Positions 35,811-46,907 of a stretch of DNA of 47,820 nt are shown here, piece by piece (position 1 is the stretch's first letter; the number at the start of each line of letters is the position of its first letter). The position numbers and the translations under genes were made by a program. The stretch is from Flavobacteriaceae bacterium (GTDB taxonomy: Bacteria; Bacteroidota; Bacteroidia; Flavobacteriales; Flavobacteriaceae). The notes below the pieces were generated by a model, which worked only from the letters and a program-made list of their open reading frames with translations, was not told the DNA's origin and ran no database searches. Location of the stretch: the NCBI GenBank assembly GCA_009693635.1, contig SHWW01000007.1, forward strand, positions 1 to 47,820. Direction: 5' to 3'.

Positions 35811-37427
35811 ATGTGTGGAATTTTAGCAATTATTGGAAAAGGAAAAGACGAAGAATTAGTAAAAAAACTTTCAAAGAGAATGTCGCATCGTGGACCAGAT
35901 GAAAGTGATTTGCATGTAACAGAAAACGGACATATTTTGAGCCACGAACGCTTGTCGATTATAGATTTGCATTCTGGAAGACAACCAATTCGAGGGTCGA
36001 AAACAGCTTGGATGGTTCACAATGGGGAAATTTATAATCACCAAGAATTGAGAGATGGGATTTTGAAACACCATACTTTCAGAACCAAATCAGATTCGGA
36101 AGTTATCGTTCATCTATATGAAGAATTTGGATATGATTTTTGCAATATTTTAGATGGAGATTGGGCATTTGTAATTGTTGATGGCGATGATTATATCGCG
36201 GGTCGTGATCCAATGGGAGTGAAACCGTTGTATTATGGTTTGGACGAAAGAGGTCGTACCTATTTTTCATCTGAAATGAAACCAATTACCGATCAATGCA
36301 AATCTTTTTCAACATTTCCCCCTGGGCATTATTACACTGAAAAAACAGGATTTGTAAAATATTACAACCCAGAATATGAAGATTATTTAAAAGCAGATCA
36401 CGAATTGGATTTGGATTTAATTAGAACTTCACTAACAGAAGCTACACGCAAAAGATTAATGAGTGATGTGCCAATTGGTGTATTGCTTTCAGGAGGTTTG
36501 GATTCGTCATTGACATCGGCAATAGCCTCTCGATTTTTAGCGGAAAGCGGTAAAAAATTACATTCTTTTTCAATAGGATTAGATGAAAACGCGCCTGATG
36601 CAATAGCAGCGCGAAAAGTTGCAGAATTTTTAGGAACAGAACACCACGAAATCCATTTTACAATTGAGCAAGGAATTGAAATTTTAGACAAGTTGGTTTG
36701 GCATTTAGAAACCTACGATGTGACTTCAATTCGAGCCAGTACACCAATGTACTTCTTGTCAAAAGCAATCACTGATTTGGGAATAAAAGTGGTTTTATCT
36801 GGTGAAGGTGCCGATGAAATTTTTGGAGGATATTTGTATTTTAGAAATGCGCCATCAAAGGTAGATTTTCAAAAAGAAACCATTGAAAGAGTTCAAAAAT
36901 TATTTACTGCCGATTTACTAAGAGCTGATAAATCTACAATGGCTCATGGATTAGAGGCGAGAGTTCCTTTTTTAGATAAAGAATTTTTGGATGTTACAAT
37001 GTTAATTAAAGCGGAAGAAAAGCAACCAAAAACGTATGACGGAAAAGAAAAATATATTCTTAGAAAAGCATTTGATACCCCCGATAATCCGTATTTACCA
37101 GCTGAAGTTTTGTGGAGACAAAAAGAGCAATTTTCAGATGGGGTAGGGTACACCTGGATTGATGAGTTAATAGAATATTGTTCGTCAAAAGTTGCCGATG
37201 AAGAATTGGAAGCTGCTGGTTCTTTATTTACATATAACACACCAACTACCAAAGAAGCGTATTTCTACCGAACTATTTTTCATAAATATTATCCACAATT
37301 AAGTGCGGCGCAAACCGTTAGAAAATGGATTCCAAAATGGCAGGAAAATCAAGATCCAAGCGGTAGAGCAAATGCTGCTCACGTGAAAGCGGATACCGAT
37401 ATAGCAAAAACAAATGTTGTAATTTAG
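35811..37427 (+). CDS. asnB: Asparagine synthase (glutamine-hydrolysing), type B
   Basis: The 538-residue enzyme makes asparagine from aspartate, ATP and glutamine. Its glutaminase domain begins MCGILAIIG, and Cys2 is the nucleophile after Met removal, which fixes the start. RMSHRGPDES, VHNGEIYNHQEL and SDSEVIVHLYEE line the glutamine site. The synthetase domain has the pyrophosphate loop LSGGLDSS (226-233) and SIRASTPMYFLSKA and SGEGADEIFGGY, which bind ATP and aspartate. Length matches E. coli AsnB. A hairpin terminator follows 26 nt after the stop, so it forms its own transcript. Confidence 0.96.
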   Translation: MCGILAIIGKGKDEELVKKLSKRMSHRGPDESDLHVTENGHILSHERLSIIDLHSGRQPIRGSKTAWMVHNGEIYNHQELRDGILKHHTFRTKSDSEVIVHLYEEFGYDFCNILDGDWAFVIVDGDDYIAGRDPMGVKPLYYGLDERGRTYFSSEMKPITDQCKSFSTFPPGHYYTEKTGFVKYYNPEYEDYLKADHELDLDLIRTSLTEATRKRLMSDVPIGVLLSGGLDSSLTSAIASRFLAESGKKLHSFSIGLDENAPDAIAARKVAEFLGTEHHEIHFTIEQGIEILDKLVWHLETYDVTSIRASTPMYFLSKAITDLGIKVVLSGEGADEIFGGYLYFRNAPSKVDFQKETIERVQKLFTADLLRADKSTMAHGLEARVPFLDKEFLDVTMLIKAEEKQPKTYDGKEKYILRKAFDTPDNPYLPAEVLWRQKEQFSDGVGYTWIDELIEYCSSKVADEELEAAGSLFTYNTPTTKEAYFYRTIFHKYYPQLSAAQTVRKWIPKWQENQDPSGRANAAHVKADTDIAKTNVVI

Positions 37428-37452
37428 TTAGTTTTTTATTTCTATTTGTTTC

Positions 37453-37484
37453 AAAAGCGCTTACTTTTTAGTAAGCGTTTTTTT
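37453..37484 (+). terminator. Rho-independent terminator after asnB
   Basis: Stem CGCTTACT (37458-37465) / AGTAAGCG (37470-37477) with a TTTT loop is followed by seven T. Flanking A and T runs can lengthen the stem to about 13 pairs. Confidence 0.85.
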
Positions 37485-37577
37485 ATTGTTTAACGATAAG
37501 GTCAAATTAAACGATAAATGTTAATAACTTACACTACTAAAACGAGCGATTTAAGGAGATATTAATTCTCGTTTTTA

Positions 37578-37585
37578 TATATTTG
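37578..37585 (+). promoter_or_regulatory. gyrB -7 promoter element
   Basis: TATATTTG is an exact TAnnTTTG box 36 nt before the gyrB ATG. The upstream TTG is not clear. Two copies of AACGATAA (37492-37499 and 37510-37517) lie further up and may be incidental. Confidence 0.45.
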
Positions 37586-37615
37586 TACGTTAAACAAAAA
37601 AATATTCAGAATTAA

Positions 37616-39565
<1,950 letters not shown>

Positions 39566-39568
39566 TTG

Positions 39569-40558
39569 ATGAAAAAGATAGTCTTTCTATTTTTATTAGT
39601 TTCAAATATTTCGTTTTCTCAACCTCAACAAGAGTTGGAAGATTTAGGAAATTTAATAAATGATGCTTTGTTTTTTTCTAATAAATATTTTACCCCAGCT
39701 GCCGACGCTGCAATTTATCAAGCCACATCTGGTTGGGTAAGTTCGCCAAAAAAACGAAAACTTTGGGATGTAACTTTAGGAATTCATTTTAATGCTTTTT
39801 TAGTTCCTACTAAGGACAGGCAATTTGTTATTAATAATTCTGATTTTACTTTTTTTAATATTGAAAACGCAAGTTCGGCAACAGTTCCAACGGCTTTAGG
39901 AAATAACGATCAGGTAAATTTTATTGGGCTATTAGGAACGACCCCTGTGAGCTTAAAAACTCCAGAAGGAGTAAATGAAGAGGTTGTTTTATATCAACAT
40001 TTTTCGGGTTCCGTTTCACTTTGGTATGGAACGGAGTTAGTTGTGAAATATGCACCTCAAACAAAATTAAAAAAAGGAGATTATCAAGTTTATGGATTTG
40101 GCTTCAAGCACAATTTCGATCAATATTTTAAAGCATTGCAAACTAAAAAAATAAATCTTGCAGGATTGGTTTGCTATTCAAATGAGGATATTAGCTTTGA
40201 TTTTATTGATCCTCAAACAAGTATTGGTTCTTTAGGAATTAATAGAATTTCGGGATTAGTTAATACTTTGCAGCTTCAGTTTAATGCTTCGAAAGAATAT
40301 AAAAGATTTGAAATTGCTACAGGAATTATTGTGAATGTGAGTGATATAAAATATCAATTTACAGGAGATATTCCGCCAAATCAAGCGATACCTACCCAAT
40401 CACTATTTAACGAAAGGTTAAAAGAAATTTACAAAACAAAAACCAACTTTTTAGGAGAAGTTTCTTGTAGGTATAAAATTAATAAAATGTATTTACAATC
40501 TACCTTTGCATTTGGTAAATTTGTTAACTCAAATATAGCATTACAATACGAATTTTAA
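39569..40558 (+). CDS. DUF6588 family secreted/outer-membrane protein
   Basis: I use the ATG at 39569 (329 residues); an in-frame TTG one codon earlier is unlikely. It begins with a signal peptide MKKIVFLFLLVSNISFSQ. The mature chain has ALFFSNKYFTPAADAAIYQATSGW split over a short N-terminal helix region, then beta-rich segments (WDVTLGIHFNAFLVP, YGFGFKHNFDQYFK, IATGIIVNVSDIKYQF) and ends in NIALQYEF, a barrel-like aromatic C-terminus. Family DUF6588 is of unknown function. It lies 3 nt after gyrB and 20 nt before mdh, so it is co-transcribed with both. Confidence 0.8.
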   Translation: MKKIVFLFLLVSNISFSQPQQELEDLGNLINDALFFSNKYFTPAADAAIYQATSGWVSSPKKRKLWDVTLGIHFNAFLVPTKDRQFVINNSDFTFFNIENASSATVPTALGNNDQVNFIGLLGTTPVSLKTPEGVNEEVVLYQHFSGSVSLWYGTELVVKYAPQTKLKKGDYQVYGFGFKHNFDQYFKALQTKKINLAGLVCYSNEDISFDFIDPQTSIGSLGINRISGLVNTLQLQFNASKEYKRFEIATGIIVNVSDIKYQFTGDIPPNQAIPTQSLFNERLKEIYKTKTNFLGEVSCRYKINKMYLQSTFAFGKFVNSNIALQYEF

Positions 40559-40578
40559 CACATAATAAATCAATACAA

Positions 40579-41514
40579 ATGAAAGTTACAATAGTTGGAG
40601 CAGGGAATGTGGGAGCATCTTGTGCAGATGCAATATCATACAGACAAATTGCAAGTGAAGTAGTATTATTGGATATCAAAGAAGGTTTTGCTGAAGGTAA
40701 GGCTATGGATATTATGCAATGTGCTACTAATACAGGTTTTAATACAAGAGTTTCTGGAGTTACAAATGATTATTCGAAAACTGCTGACAGTGATGTAGTG
40801 GTTATAACTTCGGGAATTCCAAGAAAACCTGGAATGACTCGCGAAGAATTAATTGGAATTAACGCTGGAATTGTAAAAACAGTAGTTGAAAATGTATTAA
40901 AATTTTCTCCAAATACTATCGTCGTTGTGGTTTCAAACCCAATGGATACTATGACTTATTTAGCTTTGAAGGCTACGGGTTTACCAAAAAACAGAATTAT
41001 TGGAATGGGTGGAGCATTAGATAGTTCTCGTTTTAAATTTTATTTATCACAAGCTTTGAACATACCTTCAAATGAAATTTCAGCTATGGTAATTGGTGGT
41101 CATGGCGACACAACGATGATTCCATTAACGAGATTGGCTTCCTATAATGGAATTCCGGTTTCGGAATTTCTTTCTCAAGAAGAATTAGATAAAGTAGCTG
41201 CTGCAACTATGGTTGGTGGCGCAACATTAACTGGTCTTTTAGGGACTTCAGCTTGGTATGCACCGGGAGCTTCAGTAGCGTATTTAGTAGATAGTATTTT
41301 GAATAATCAACGAAAAATGATTGCTTGTTCTGTGCTTTTAGAAGGGGAATACGTTCAAAATGATATTTGTATTGGTGTTCCTTGTATTATAGGTAAAAAC
41401 GGAATTGAAGAAATTTTGGAAATCAAATTAAACGATGCTGAAAAAGCATTATTTGCGAAAAGTGCCGATGCAGTCCGTAATATGAATGCCGACTTGAAAT
41501 TAGTTTTAGCATAG
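40579..41514 (+). CDS. mdh: Malate dehydrogenase
   Basis: The 311-residue enzyme interconverts malate and oxaloacetate with NAD in the citric acid cycle. VGAGNVGASCADA (5-17) binds NAD. GIPRKPGMTREELIG holds the mobile loop Arg pair, VSNPMDTMTYLA the Asn, GMGGALDSSRFKF the substrate Arg, and IGGHGDTTMIPL the catalytic His. It is of the lactate/malate dehydrogenase group 3 type (LDH-like Mdh), usual in Bacteroidota. It ends the gyrB unit, with a terminator 18 nt after the stop. Confidence 0.97.
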   Translation: MKVTIVGAGNVGASCADAISYRQIASEVVLLDIKEGFAEGKAMDIMQCATNTGFNTRVSGVTNDYSKTADSDVVVITSGIPRKPGMTREELIGINAGIVKTVVENVLKFSPNTIVVVVSNPMDTMTYLALKATGLPKNRIIGMGGALDSSRFKFYLSQALNIPSNEISAMVIGGHGDTTMIPLTRLASYNGIPVSEFLSQEELDKVAAATMVGGATLTGLLGTSAWYAPGASVAYLVDSILNNQRKMIACSVLLEGEYVQNDICIGVPCIIGKNGIEEILEIKLNDAEKALFAKSADAVRNMNADLKLVLA

Positions 41515-41532
41515 TTTTTGGCAATAATAAGC

Positions 41533-41561
41533 AAAGACTGCAAAAATGCAGTCTTTTTTTT
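41533..41561 (+). terminator. Rho-independent terminator after mdh
   Basis: A perfect 10-bp stem AAAGACTGCA (41533-41542) / TGCAGTCTTT (41547-41556) with an AAAA loop is followed by a T-run. Confidence 0.9.
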
Positions 41562-41581
41562 GAGATTAATCATCAAATTAA

Positions 41582-41612
41582 TTGGTTAATCTTATGGTTA
41601 ATTATATATTTG
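41582..41612 (+). promoter_or_regulatory. Candidate secDF promoter 1
   Basis: TTG (41582-41584), 20-nt spacer and TATATTTG (41605-41612) match the consensus fully. A second -7 box TATATTTG (41672-41679) lacks a good TTG. The leader from promoter 1 would be about 115 nt and contains only AT-rich DNA. Confidence 0.5.
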
Positions 41613-41734
41613 CTCGTTTTAAAAAATTAATGAATTTGTTTTTTCTAATTATTTAATAATAAATAACAAATTATATTTGATTTTAACAATTATAATACAA
41701 ATTATAAAATAAAAATTAATTAATTATAGTAATA

Positions 41735-44704
41735 ATGCAGAATAGAGGACTTATTAAATTTTTTGCAATTTTATTTGCATTGGTAAGCATTTACCAACTT
41801 TCATTCACTTTTGTTTCTCACAAAATAGAAAGTGATGCCAAATCGTATGCTAATGGTAATTCAGAAAAAGAATTAAAATACTTAGATTCCATTGGAAAAG
41901 AAAAAGTATTTAATCTTGGTTTTTCAGATTTTACATACAATGAAGTAAAAGATAAAAAAATCAATAAAGGATTGGATTTAGAAGGTGGAATAAACGTTCA
42001 GCTTCAAATTTCTGTAAAAGACATTATTAAAGGATTATCTAATAATTCTAAAAATCCTGTTTTTAACCAAGCATTGGCAGAAGCAACTAAAAACAGACAA
42101 GGAAATCAAGACTATTTAGATGTCTTTTTTGCTGAATTTGAAAAAGCGGCTGATGGAAAAATAAAATTATCTTCTCCAGATGTTTTTGCTAATAAAATAT
42201 TAGGGGATGAGGTAAACTTCAAAAAAACCGATGATGAGGTTAAGAAAGTAATCAGAAGAAAAGTTGATGAGTCTATCGAAAGTGCTTTTGAAGTATTGAG
42301 AAAACGTATCGATAAATTTGGTGTAACACAACCTAACATTCAAAAATTAGGAGAATCGGGAAGAATTTTAGTAGAACTTCCAGGCGCTAAAGATGTGGAT
42401 CGTATCAAAAAATTATTGCAAAGTACAGCGCAATTAGAATTTTGGGAAACTTACAAAATAGATGAATTAGGTAATTTCTTAATGGCAACTAATAATGCTT
42501 TGAAATTAACTGAAAAAGGAGCGATTAAAGTTATAGAGACTGCAAAAACAGGAATTGATACTTTATTGACTGATAAAGCAAAAGATACTATTGCTGATAC
42601 AAAAAACTTAGGTCCTTTATTAGACAAGTTCGTATCTCAAGGTGGCGGACCTGTTTTAGGGATTGTTGCCCCAAAAGATACTACTGTAATTAACAGTTAT
42701 TTCAAAAGACAAGACATTAGAGTTTTGTTGCCTTCAGATAAGCGTTACGCTAAATTCGTTTGGGGAAAACCATCGAATACAATTGATGAAAAAACAAAAA
42801 AATCAGTTGAAACAGTTGAATTATATGCATTAAAAGGGAATAGAGACAATCAAGCTGCTATGAGTGGTGGCGTTGTAACGGATGCTAAAGATTCATTTGA
42901 CCAAACGGGAAAACCATCGGTAACGATGCAAATGAGTGGTCAAGGAGCAAAAGCTTGGGAAGAATTAACAGGAAAAGCATTTACACAAAAAAGTAATATT
43001 GCAATTGTATTAGATGATGTTGTTTATTCAGCTCCAGGAGTTTCAAGCGGTCCTATTTCAGGTGGAAGATCTGAAATTTCAGGTGTATTTGACGTAACAG
43101 AAACTAAAGATTTAGCTAACGTATTAAGAGCGGGTAAATTACCAGCCTCAGCAGAAATTGTTCAATCTGAAGTTGTAGGACCATCTTTAGGTCAAGAAGC
43201 TATTGATAATGGTACAAACTCGGCAATTATCGGTTTGTTGATCGTATCACTTTGGATGATGGTGTATTATGGTAAATCAGGTTTGTATGCAAATATTGCT
43301 TTGGCAATCAATTTACTTTTCTTATTTGGTATTTTAGCAAGTTTAGGTGCTGTTCTTACATTGCCAGGAATTGCTGGTATAGTATTAACAATGGGAACTG
43401 CTGTAGATGCTAACATCATTATCTATGAAAGGGCGAAAGAAGAATTACGTGCTGGAAAAACAATTGATGATGCCATTAAAGCCTCATTTGGATGGAAGGG
43501 TGCCATGCGTTCTATTGTTGATGCAAATGTAACTCATGTATTAACAGGTGCAGTTTTATTGATATTTGGAACAGGACCAATTCAAGGTTTTGCAACTACA
43601 TTATTAATAGGTATAGCAACATCGTTATTTACTTCAATTTTCATTACAAGAATATTATTAGATTGGAGCGTTAACAGAGGTAATAAATTATCTTTTGTTA
43701 CAGGTTTCTCCAAAAATTTCTTTACAAACTTCCATTTTGATTTCTTAGGTGTAAAAAAATACACGTATATCTTTTCTAGCCTAGTTGTAGTAGTGAGTAT
43801 TATTTCACTTTCTACAAATGGTTTGAATCAAGGGGTAGATTTCGTTGGAGGAAGAACATTCCAAGTTCGTTTTGAAAAACCAGTTTCTGCGGAAGAAGTA
43901 AAATTAGAATTAGTAAAAGTATTTGACGGAAGTGCAGAAGCCAAAATATTTGGTAAAGACAACCAGTTGAAAATTACAACGAAATATAAAGTTTTGGAAG
44001 CAGGTACTGAAGCAGATAAAGCGGTGAACCAAATTTTATATGATAACTTGAAAAAACATTTTGATTCCAACATGACTTACGATAAATTCGTTAACCTTTA
44101 TGATGGTAAGAAATTAGGAATACTTCAAGCTTCAAAAGTAGGACCAACAGTGGCTGATGATATCAAAACAAACTCATATTGGGCTGTAATTGGTGCAATG
44201 CTAATTGTTTGTTTGTATTTGTTTATCAGTTTCAGAAAATGGCAATACAGCTTGGGAGCTATTGCTGCCGTTGCACATGACGTTATTTTCGTATTGGGTA
44301 TGTACTCTTTATTATGGAAATATATGCCATTTGGAATGGAAATCGATCAACACTTTATCGCTGCGATTCTAACAGTAATTGGATATTCTATGAATGATAC
44401 CGTAATTGTATTTGATAGAGTTCGTGAGTATTTAGGTGGTAAAGCAAAAGGGAATTTCAATTCTATTGTAAACCAATCTATTAATTCTACAATGTCAAGA
44501 ACTATCAATACATCATTAACGATGATTTTAGTATTGTTGATTATGTTTGTATTTGGTGGAGAATCTATTAGAGGATTTATCTTTGCAATGTTAATTGGTA
44601 TCTTGGTAGGAACATATTCTTCATTGTTTATTGCAACTCCTGTATTAGTTGACACTATTTCTGATGCAGAGCACAAAAGAATTGAAGCAGAGCACAACTC
44701 TTAA
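41735..44704 (+). CDS. secDF: Fused protein translocase SecDF
   Basis: This 989-residue inner-membrane protein joins SecD and SecF, which use the proton gradient to drive preproteins out after SecYEG. The SecD half has TM1 (about 8-26), GLDLEGG (79-85), a large periplasmic domain (about 90-480; RKRIDKFGVTQPNIQKLG, QMSGQGAKAWEE) and five helices including GTAVDANIIIYERAKEEL. The SecF half has GVDFVGGRTFQV and a helix bundle with MNDTVIVFDRVREY. Fusion into one chain is normal in Bacteroidota. The gene is monocistronic, converging on the LytTR regulator 60 nt away. Confidence 0.96.
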   Translation: MQNRGLIKFFAILFALVSIYQLSFTFVSHKIESDAKSYANGNSEKELKYLDSIGKEKVFNLGFSDFTYNEVKDKKINKGLDLEGGINVQLQISVKDIIKGLSNNSKNPVFNQALAEATKNRQGNQDYLDVFFAEFEKAADGKIKLSSPDVFANKILGDEVNFKKTDDEVKKVIRRKVDESIESAFEVLRKRIDKFGVTQPNIQKLGESGRILVELPGAKDVDRIKKLLQSTAQLEFWETYKIDELGNFLMATNNALKLTEKGAIKVIETAKTGIDTLLTDKAKDTIADTKNLGPLLDKFVSQGGGPVLGIVAPKDTTVINSYFKRQDIRVLLPSDKRYAKFVWGKPSNTIDEKTKKSVETVELYALKGNRDNQAAMSGGVVTDAKDSFDQTGKPSVTMQMSGQGAKAWEELTGKAFTQKSNIAIVLDDVVYSAPGVSSGPISGGRSEISGVFDVTETKDLANVLRAGKLPASAEIVQSEVVGPSLGQEAIDNGTNSAIIGLLIVSLWMMVYYGKSGLYANIALAINLLFLFGILASLGAVLTLPGIAGIVLTMGTAVDANIIIYERAKEELRAGKTIDDAIKASFGWKGAMRSIVDANVTHVLTGAVLLIFGTGPIQGFATTLLIGIATSLFTSIFITRILLDWSVNRGNKLSFVTGFSKNFFTNFHFDFLGVKKYTYIFSSLVVVVSIISLSTNGLNQGVDFVGGRTFQVRFEKPVSAEEVKLELVKVFDGSAEAKIFGKDNQLKITTKYKVLEAGTEADKAVNQILYDNLKKHFDSNMTYDKFVNLYDGKKLGILQASKVGPTVADDIKTNSYWAVIGAMLIVCLYLFISFRKWQYSLGAIAAVAHDVIFVLGMYSLLWKYMPFGMEIDQHFIAAILTVIGYSMNDTVIVFDRVREYLGGKAKGNFNSIVNQSINSTMSRTINTSLTMILVLLIMFVFGGESIRGFIFAMLIGILVGTYSSLFIATPVLVDTISDAEHKRIEAEHNS

Positions 44705-44764
44705 CCCTAGATTTATATATTATATTTTAAATTCTAATTATCATTAAAATTGAAGTAAATATTT

Positions 44765-45520
44765 TTATACTTTATTTCTAAAAACATTTAAGAAATTGTT
44801 TTTTTTCCTAAAAGAGACAGGAAGCTTGGTTCCATTATAAAGCTCTATTTCAAATATTTTTGATTTTTTAAATCTCGAAATATAATTAAGGTTTACCAAA
44901 TAAGATTTATGAATTCGATGAAATAAGTTTGTAGGGAGAAGTAGTTCAATGTTTTTTAACGTTTTTGCAAGTAATAGTTCTCTTCCATCAATACATATTA
45001 TTTTACAATAATTACTTTTTGCTTCGCAATAAAGTATAGAATTAATTTTTAAAAATTCATAACCGTGAACTGTGGGAAAAGCAACTTTCGTTAGAAAATC
45101 ATTATTATATTCTAAATCTACTTTATCATTAATAATGTTTTTTTCTAATAATTTTTTGGAGTACTTAATTTCAAATCGTTCAATTGCCGAAATCAAATCA
45201 ATAGTATTTATTGGTTTTATTAAATAGTCAATTGCGTTTGACTGTAATGCTTTTATAGCATATTTTTGATATGAAGTAGTGAAAATAACTTCAAAATCAA
45301 TTAAATCGATTTCTTTAAGCAAATCAAATCCATTTTTGTCAGGCATTTCTATATCCAAAAAGACGAGTTCTGGTTTGTGCTTTTTAATTGCAATTTTAGC
45401 AGAATCTACACTTTCGCAAATTTCTGCAATACAGTATCTGTTTTCAAAATTTACAATTAATATTTTTTCTAATATGATTCTTGAAGTTAAGGAATCATCA
45501 ACAATTATTATTTTTATCAT
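44765..45520 (-). CDS. LytTR-family response regulator
   Basis: The 251-residue protein has a receiver domain (about 1-120) with the acidic pair Asp8-Asp9, phosphoacceptor Asp56 in LVFLDIEMPDKNG, Thr81/Thr82 and Lys102. The C-terminal part (about 145-250) is a LytTR DNA-binding domain, with FLKINSILYCEAKSNYCKI and FHRIHKSYLVNLNYISRF. Such regulators usually pair with a LytS/YehU-type histidine kinase; none is encoded here, so it is an orphan in this window. It lies 106 nt downstream of trxB on the same strand. Confidence 0.92.
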   Translation of the reverse strand: MIKIIIVDDSLTSRIILEKILIVNFENRYCIAEICESVDSAKIAIKKHKPELVFLDIEMPDKNGFDLLKEIDLIDFEVIFTTSYQKYAIKALQSNAIDYLIKPINTIDLISAIERFEIKYSKKLLEKNIINDKVDLEYNNDFLTKVAFPTVHGYEFLKINSILYCEAKSNYCKIICIDGRELLLAKTLKNIELLLPTNLFHRIHKSYLVNLNYISRFKKSKIFEIELYNGTKLPVSFRKKNNFLNVFRNKV

Positions 45521-45561
45521 ACACCGAAAATAAATAAAAATGTTAAGAATAAATGGTTTCT

Positions 45562-45592
45562 ATTAGTTATCGTTAAAAAAATTAGTTAACGT
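45562..45592. repeat. Direct repeat upstream of the LytTR regulator gene
   Basis: ATTAGTTATCGT (45562-45573) and ATTAGTTAACGT (45581-45592) differ at one base and are 19 bp apart start to start. They lie 42-72 bp upstream of the regulator's start. LytTR proteins bind pairs of direct repeats, so an autoregulatory site is possible, but it is only inferred. Confidence 0.35.
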
Positions 45593-45626
45593 AATTTTTT
45601 AGATGTTTTTTAATACATTAAATTAA

Positions 45627-46574
45627 TTATTCTTTAGTTGCTAAATATCTTTCAGCATCAAGAGCGGCCATACAACCGGTTCCTGCTGCTGTAATTGCTT
45701 GTCGATATACGTGATCTGCAGCATCTCCAGCCACGAATACACCAGCTATATTTGTTTTAGAAGTTCCAGGAGTATTAATAATGTATCCTGTTTCGTCAAG
45801 ATTTAAAAAATCTTTAAAAATAGCTGTATTAGGTTTGTGGCCAATAGCGACAAAAAAACCTGTTGCAGGAATATCAAAAATAACACCTGTCGTTTTATTT
45901 AAAGCTTTTACGCCTGAAACCACTTGTTCATCACCTAAAACTTCCACTGTATCGTGATTCATTAAAATGGTAATATTTTCAGTTTTACGAACTCTAGCCT
46001 CCATTATTTTAGAAGCTCTGAAATTTTCACTTCTAACCAAAATGGTAACTTTAGAACACATTTTTGATAAATAATGTGCCTCTTCACAAGCAGAATCTCC
46101 CGCTCCAACAATAACTACTTCTTGATTTCTATAGAAAAAACCATCGCAAATAGCACAGGCAGAAACACCTCCCCCAGTTTGTAAATAATGTTGTTCTGAA
46201 GGTAATCCTAAATATTTAGCAGTTGCTCCAGTAGAAATAATTACAGTTTCACAATGCAATTCTTTACTGTCATTAATCCAAACTTTATGAACATCTCCTG
46301 AAAAATGAACTTTAGTTGCCCAACCATCACGTACGTCAGTCCCGAAACGTTGCGCTTGACTTTGTAATTGCACCATCATTTCAGGTCCTGTAACACCATC
46401 TACATAACCTGGGAAATTTTCAACTTCGTTTGTAGTTGTCAATTGGCCTCCTGGCTGAGTGCCTTGGTATAAGACAGGATTCATATTGGCTCTAGCTGCA
46501 TATATAGCCGCTGTGTAACCTGCTGGTCCAGAACCTATAATAAGACATTTAATTTTTTCGATTGTATTTGACAT
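45627..46574 (-). CDS. trxB: Thioredoxin reductase
   Basis: The 315-residue flavoprotein passes electrons from NADPH through FAD to thioredoxin. GSGPAGYTAAIYAARA (14-29) binds FAD, the redox pair is C140-A-I-C143 within SACAICDGFF, and VIVGAGDSACEEAHYLSKM binds NADPH. VFVAGDAADHVYRQAITAAG is the second FAD motif. Most members have CATC; CAIC is a usual Bacteroidota form as far as I recall. A consensus promoter lies just upstream. The LytTR gene follows on the same strand after 106 nt. Confidence 0.97.
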   Translation of the reverse strand: MSNTIEKIKCLIIGSGPAGYTAAIYAARANMNPVLYQGTQPGGQLTTTNEVENFPGYVDGVTGPEMMVQLQSQAQRFGTDVRDGWATKVHFSGDVHKVWINDSKELHCETVIISTGATAKYLGLPSEQHYLQTGGGVSACAICDGFFYRNQEVVIVGAGDSACEEAHYLSKMCSKVTILVRSENFRASKIMEARVRKTENITILMNHDTVEVLGDEQVVSGVKALNKTTGVIFDIPATGFFVAIGHKPNTAIFKDFLNLDETGYIINTPGTSKTNIAGVFVAGDAADHVYRQAITAAGTGCMAALDAERYLATKE

Positions 46575-46604
46575 CTTCTTTAGTTAATTTTATTTTTAGA
46601 AGTA

Positions 46605-46638
46605 CAAATGTAAGTTTAAATTGAAATATTTCACACAA
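46605..46638 (-). promoter_or_regulatory. Candidate trxB promoter
   Basis: Minus-strand TACATTTG (46605-46612) matches TAnnTTTG exactly, with TTG (46636-46638) 23 nt upstream. The -7 box is 30 nt before the trxB ATG. Confidence 0.5.
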
Positions 46639-46692
46639 AAATTCATTACTAATTTAAATGAAAAATAATAATATTCAATTTCACGGAATCTG

Positions 46693-46722
46693 TTGTATAA
46701 ATGAAAAATAATTATATATTTG
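46693..46722 (+). promoter_or_regulatory. tRNA-Pro promoter
   Basis: TTG (46693-46695), a 19-nt spacer and TATATTTG (46715-46722) match the flavobacterial consensus. Transcription would start near 46728, about 100 nt before the tRNA. Confidence 0.6.
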
Positions 46723-46728
46723 CACTCG

Positions 46729-46829
46729 AATTATGGGCTTAACATTGCCCAATTATAGCGACACGCAAGGCGAGAAGACCACATCAGAATGAATTTACAA
46801 ATTGAATTATTTAAATGTATAACTTTATT
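46729..46829 (+). other. Transcribed 5' leader of tRNA-Pro, GC-richer than its surroundings
   Basis: Between the promoter and the tRNA lie about 100 nt. Positions 46732-46791 are close to 47 percent GC by my count against about one third or less nearby. They contain a small hairpin, GGGC (46735-46738) / GCCC (46747-46750), extended by AATT/AATT across a 2-nt bulge. An ATG at 46733 opens a 19-codon frame ending at a TGA near 46792, too short to call. No known RNA family was recognised. Confidence 0.35.
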
Positions 46830-46907
46830 CGGGGTGTAGCGTAGCTCGGTTATCGCGCCTGCTTTGGGAGCAGGAGGCCGCAGGTTCGAATCCTGCCACC
46901 CCGACCA
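46830..46907 (+). tRNA. tRNA-Pro (TGG anticodon), CCA encoded
   Basis: The cloverleaf closes fully. Acceptor CGGGGTG (46830-46836) pairs with CACCCCG (46897-46903). The anticodon stem CCTGC (46858-46862) pairs with GCAGG (46870-46874) around the loop TTTGGGA, with anticodon TGG at 46865-46867. The T arm GCAGG-TTCGAAT-CCTGC is standard. Discriminator A46904 and CCA 46905-46907 are encoded. Total 78 nt. Confidence 0.97.
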
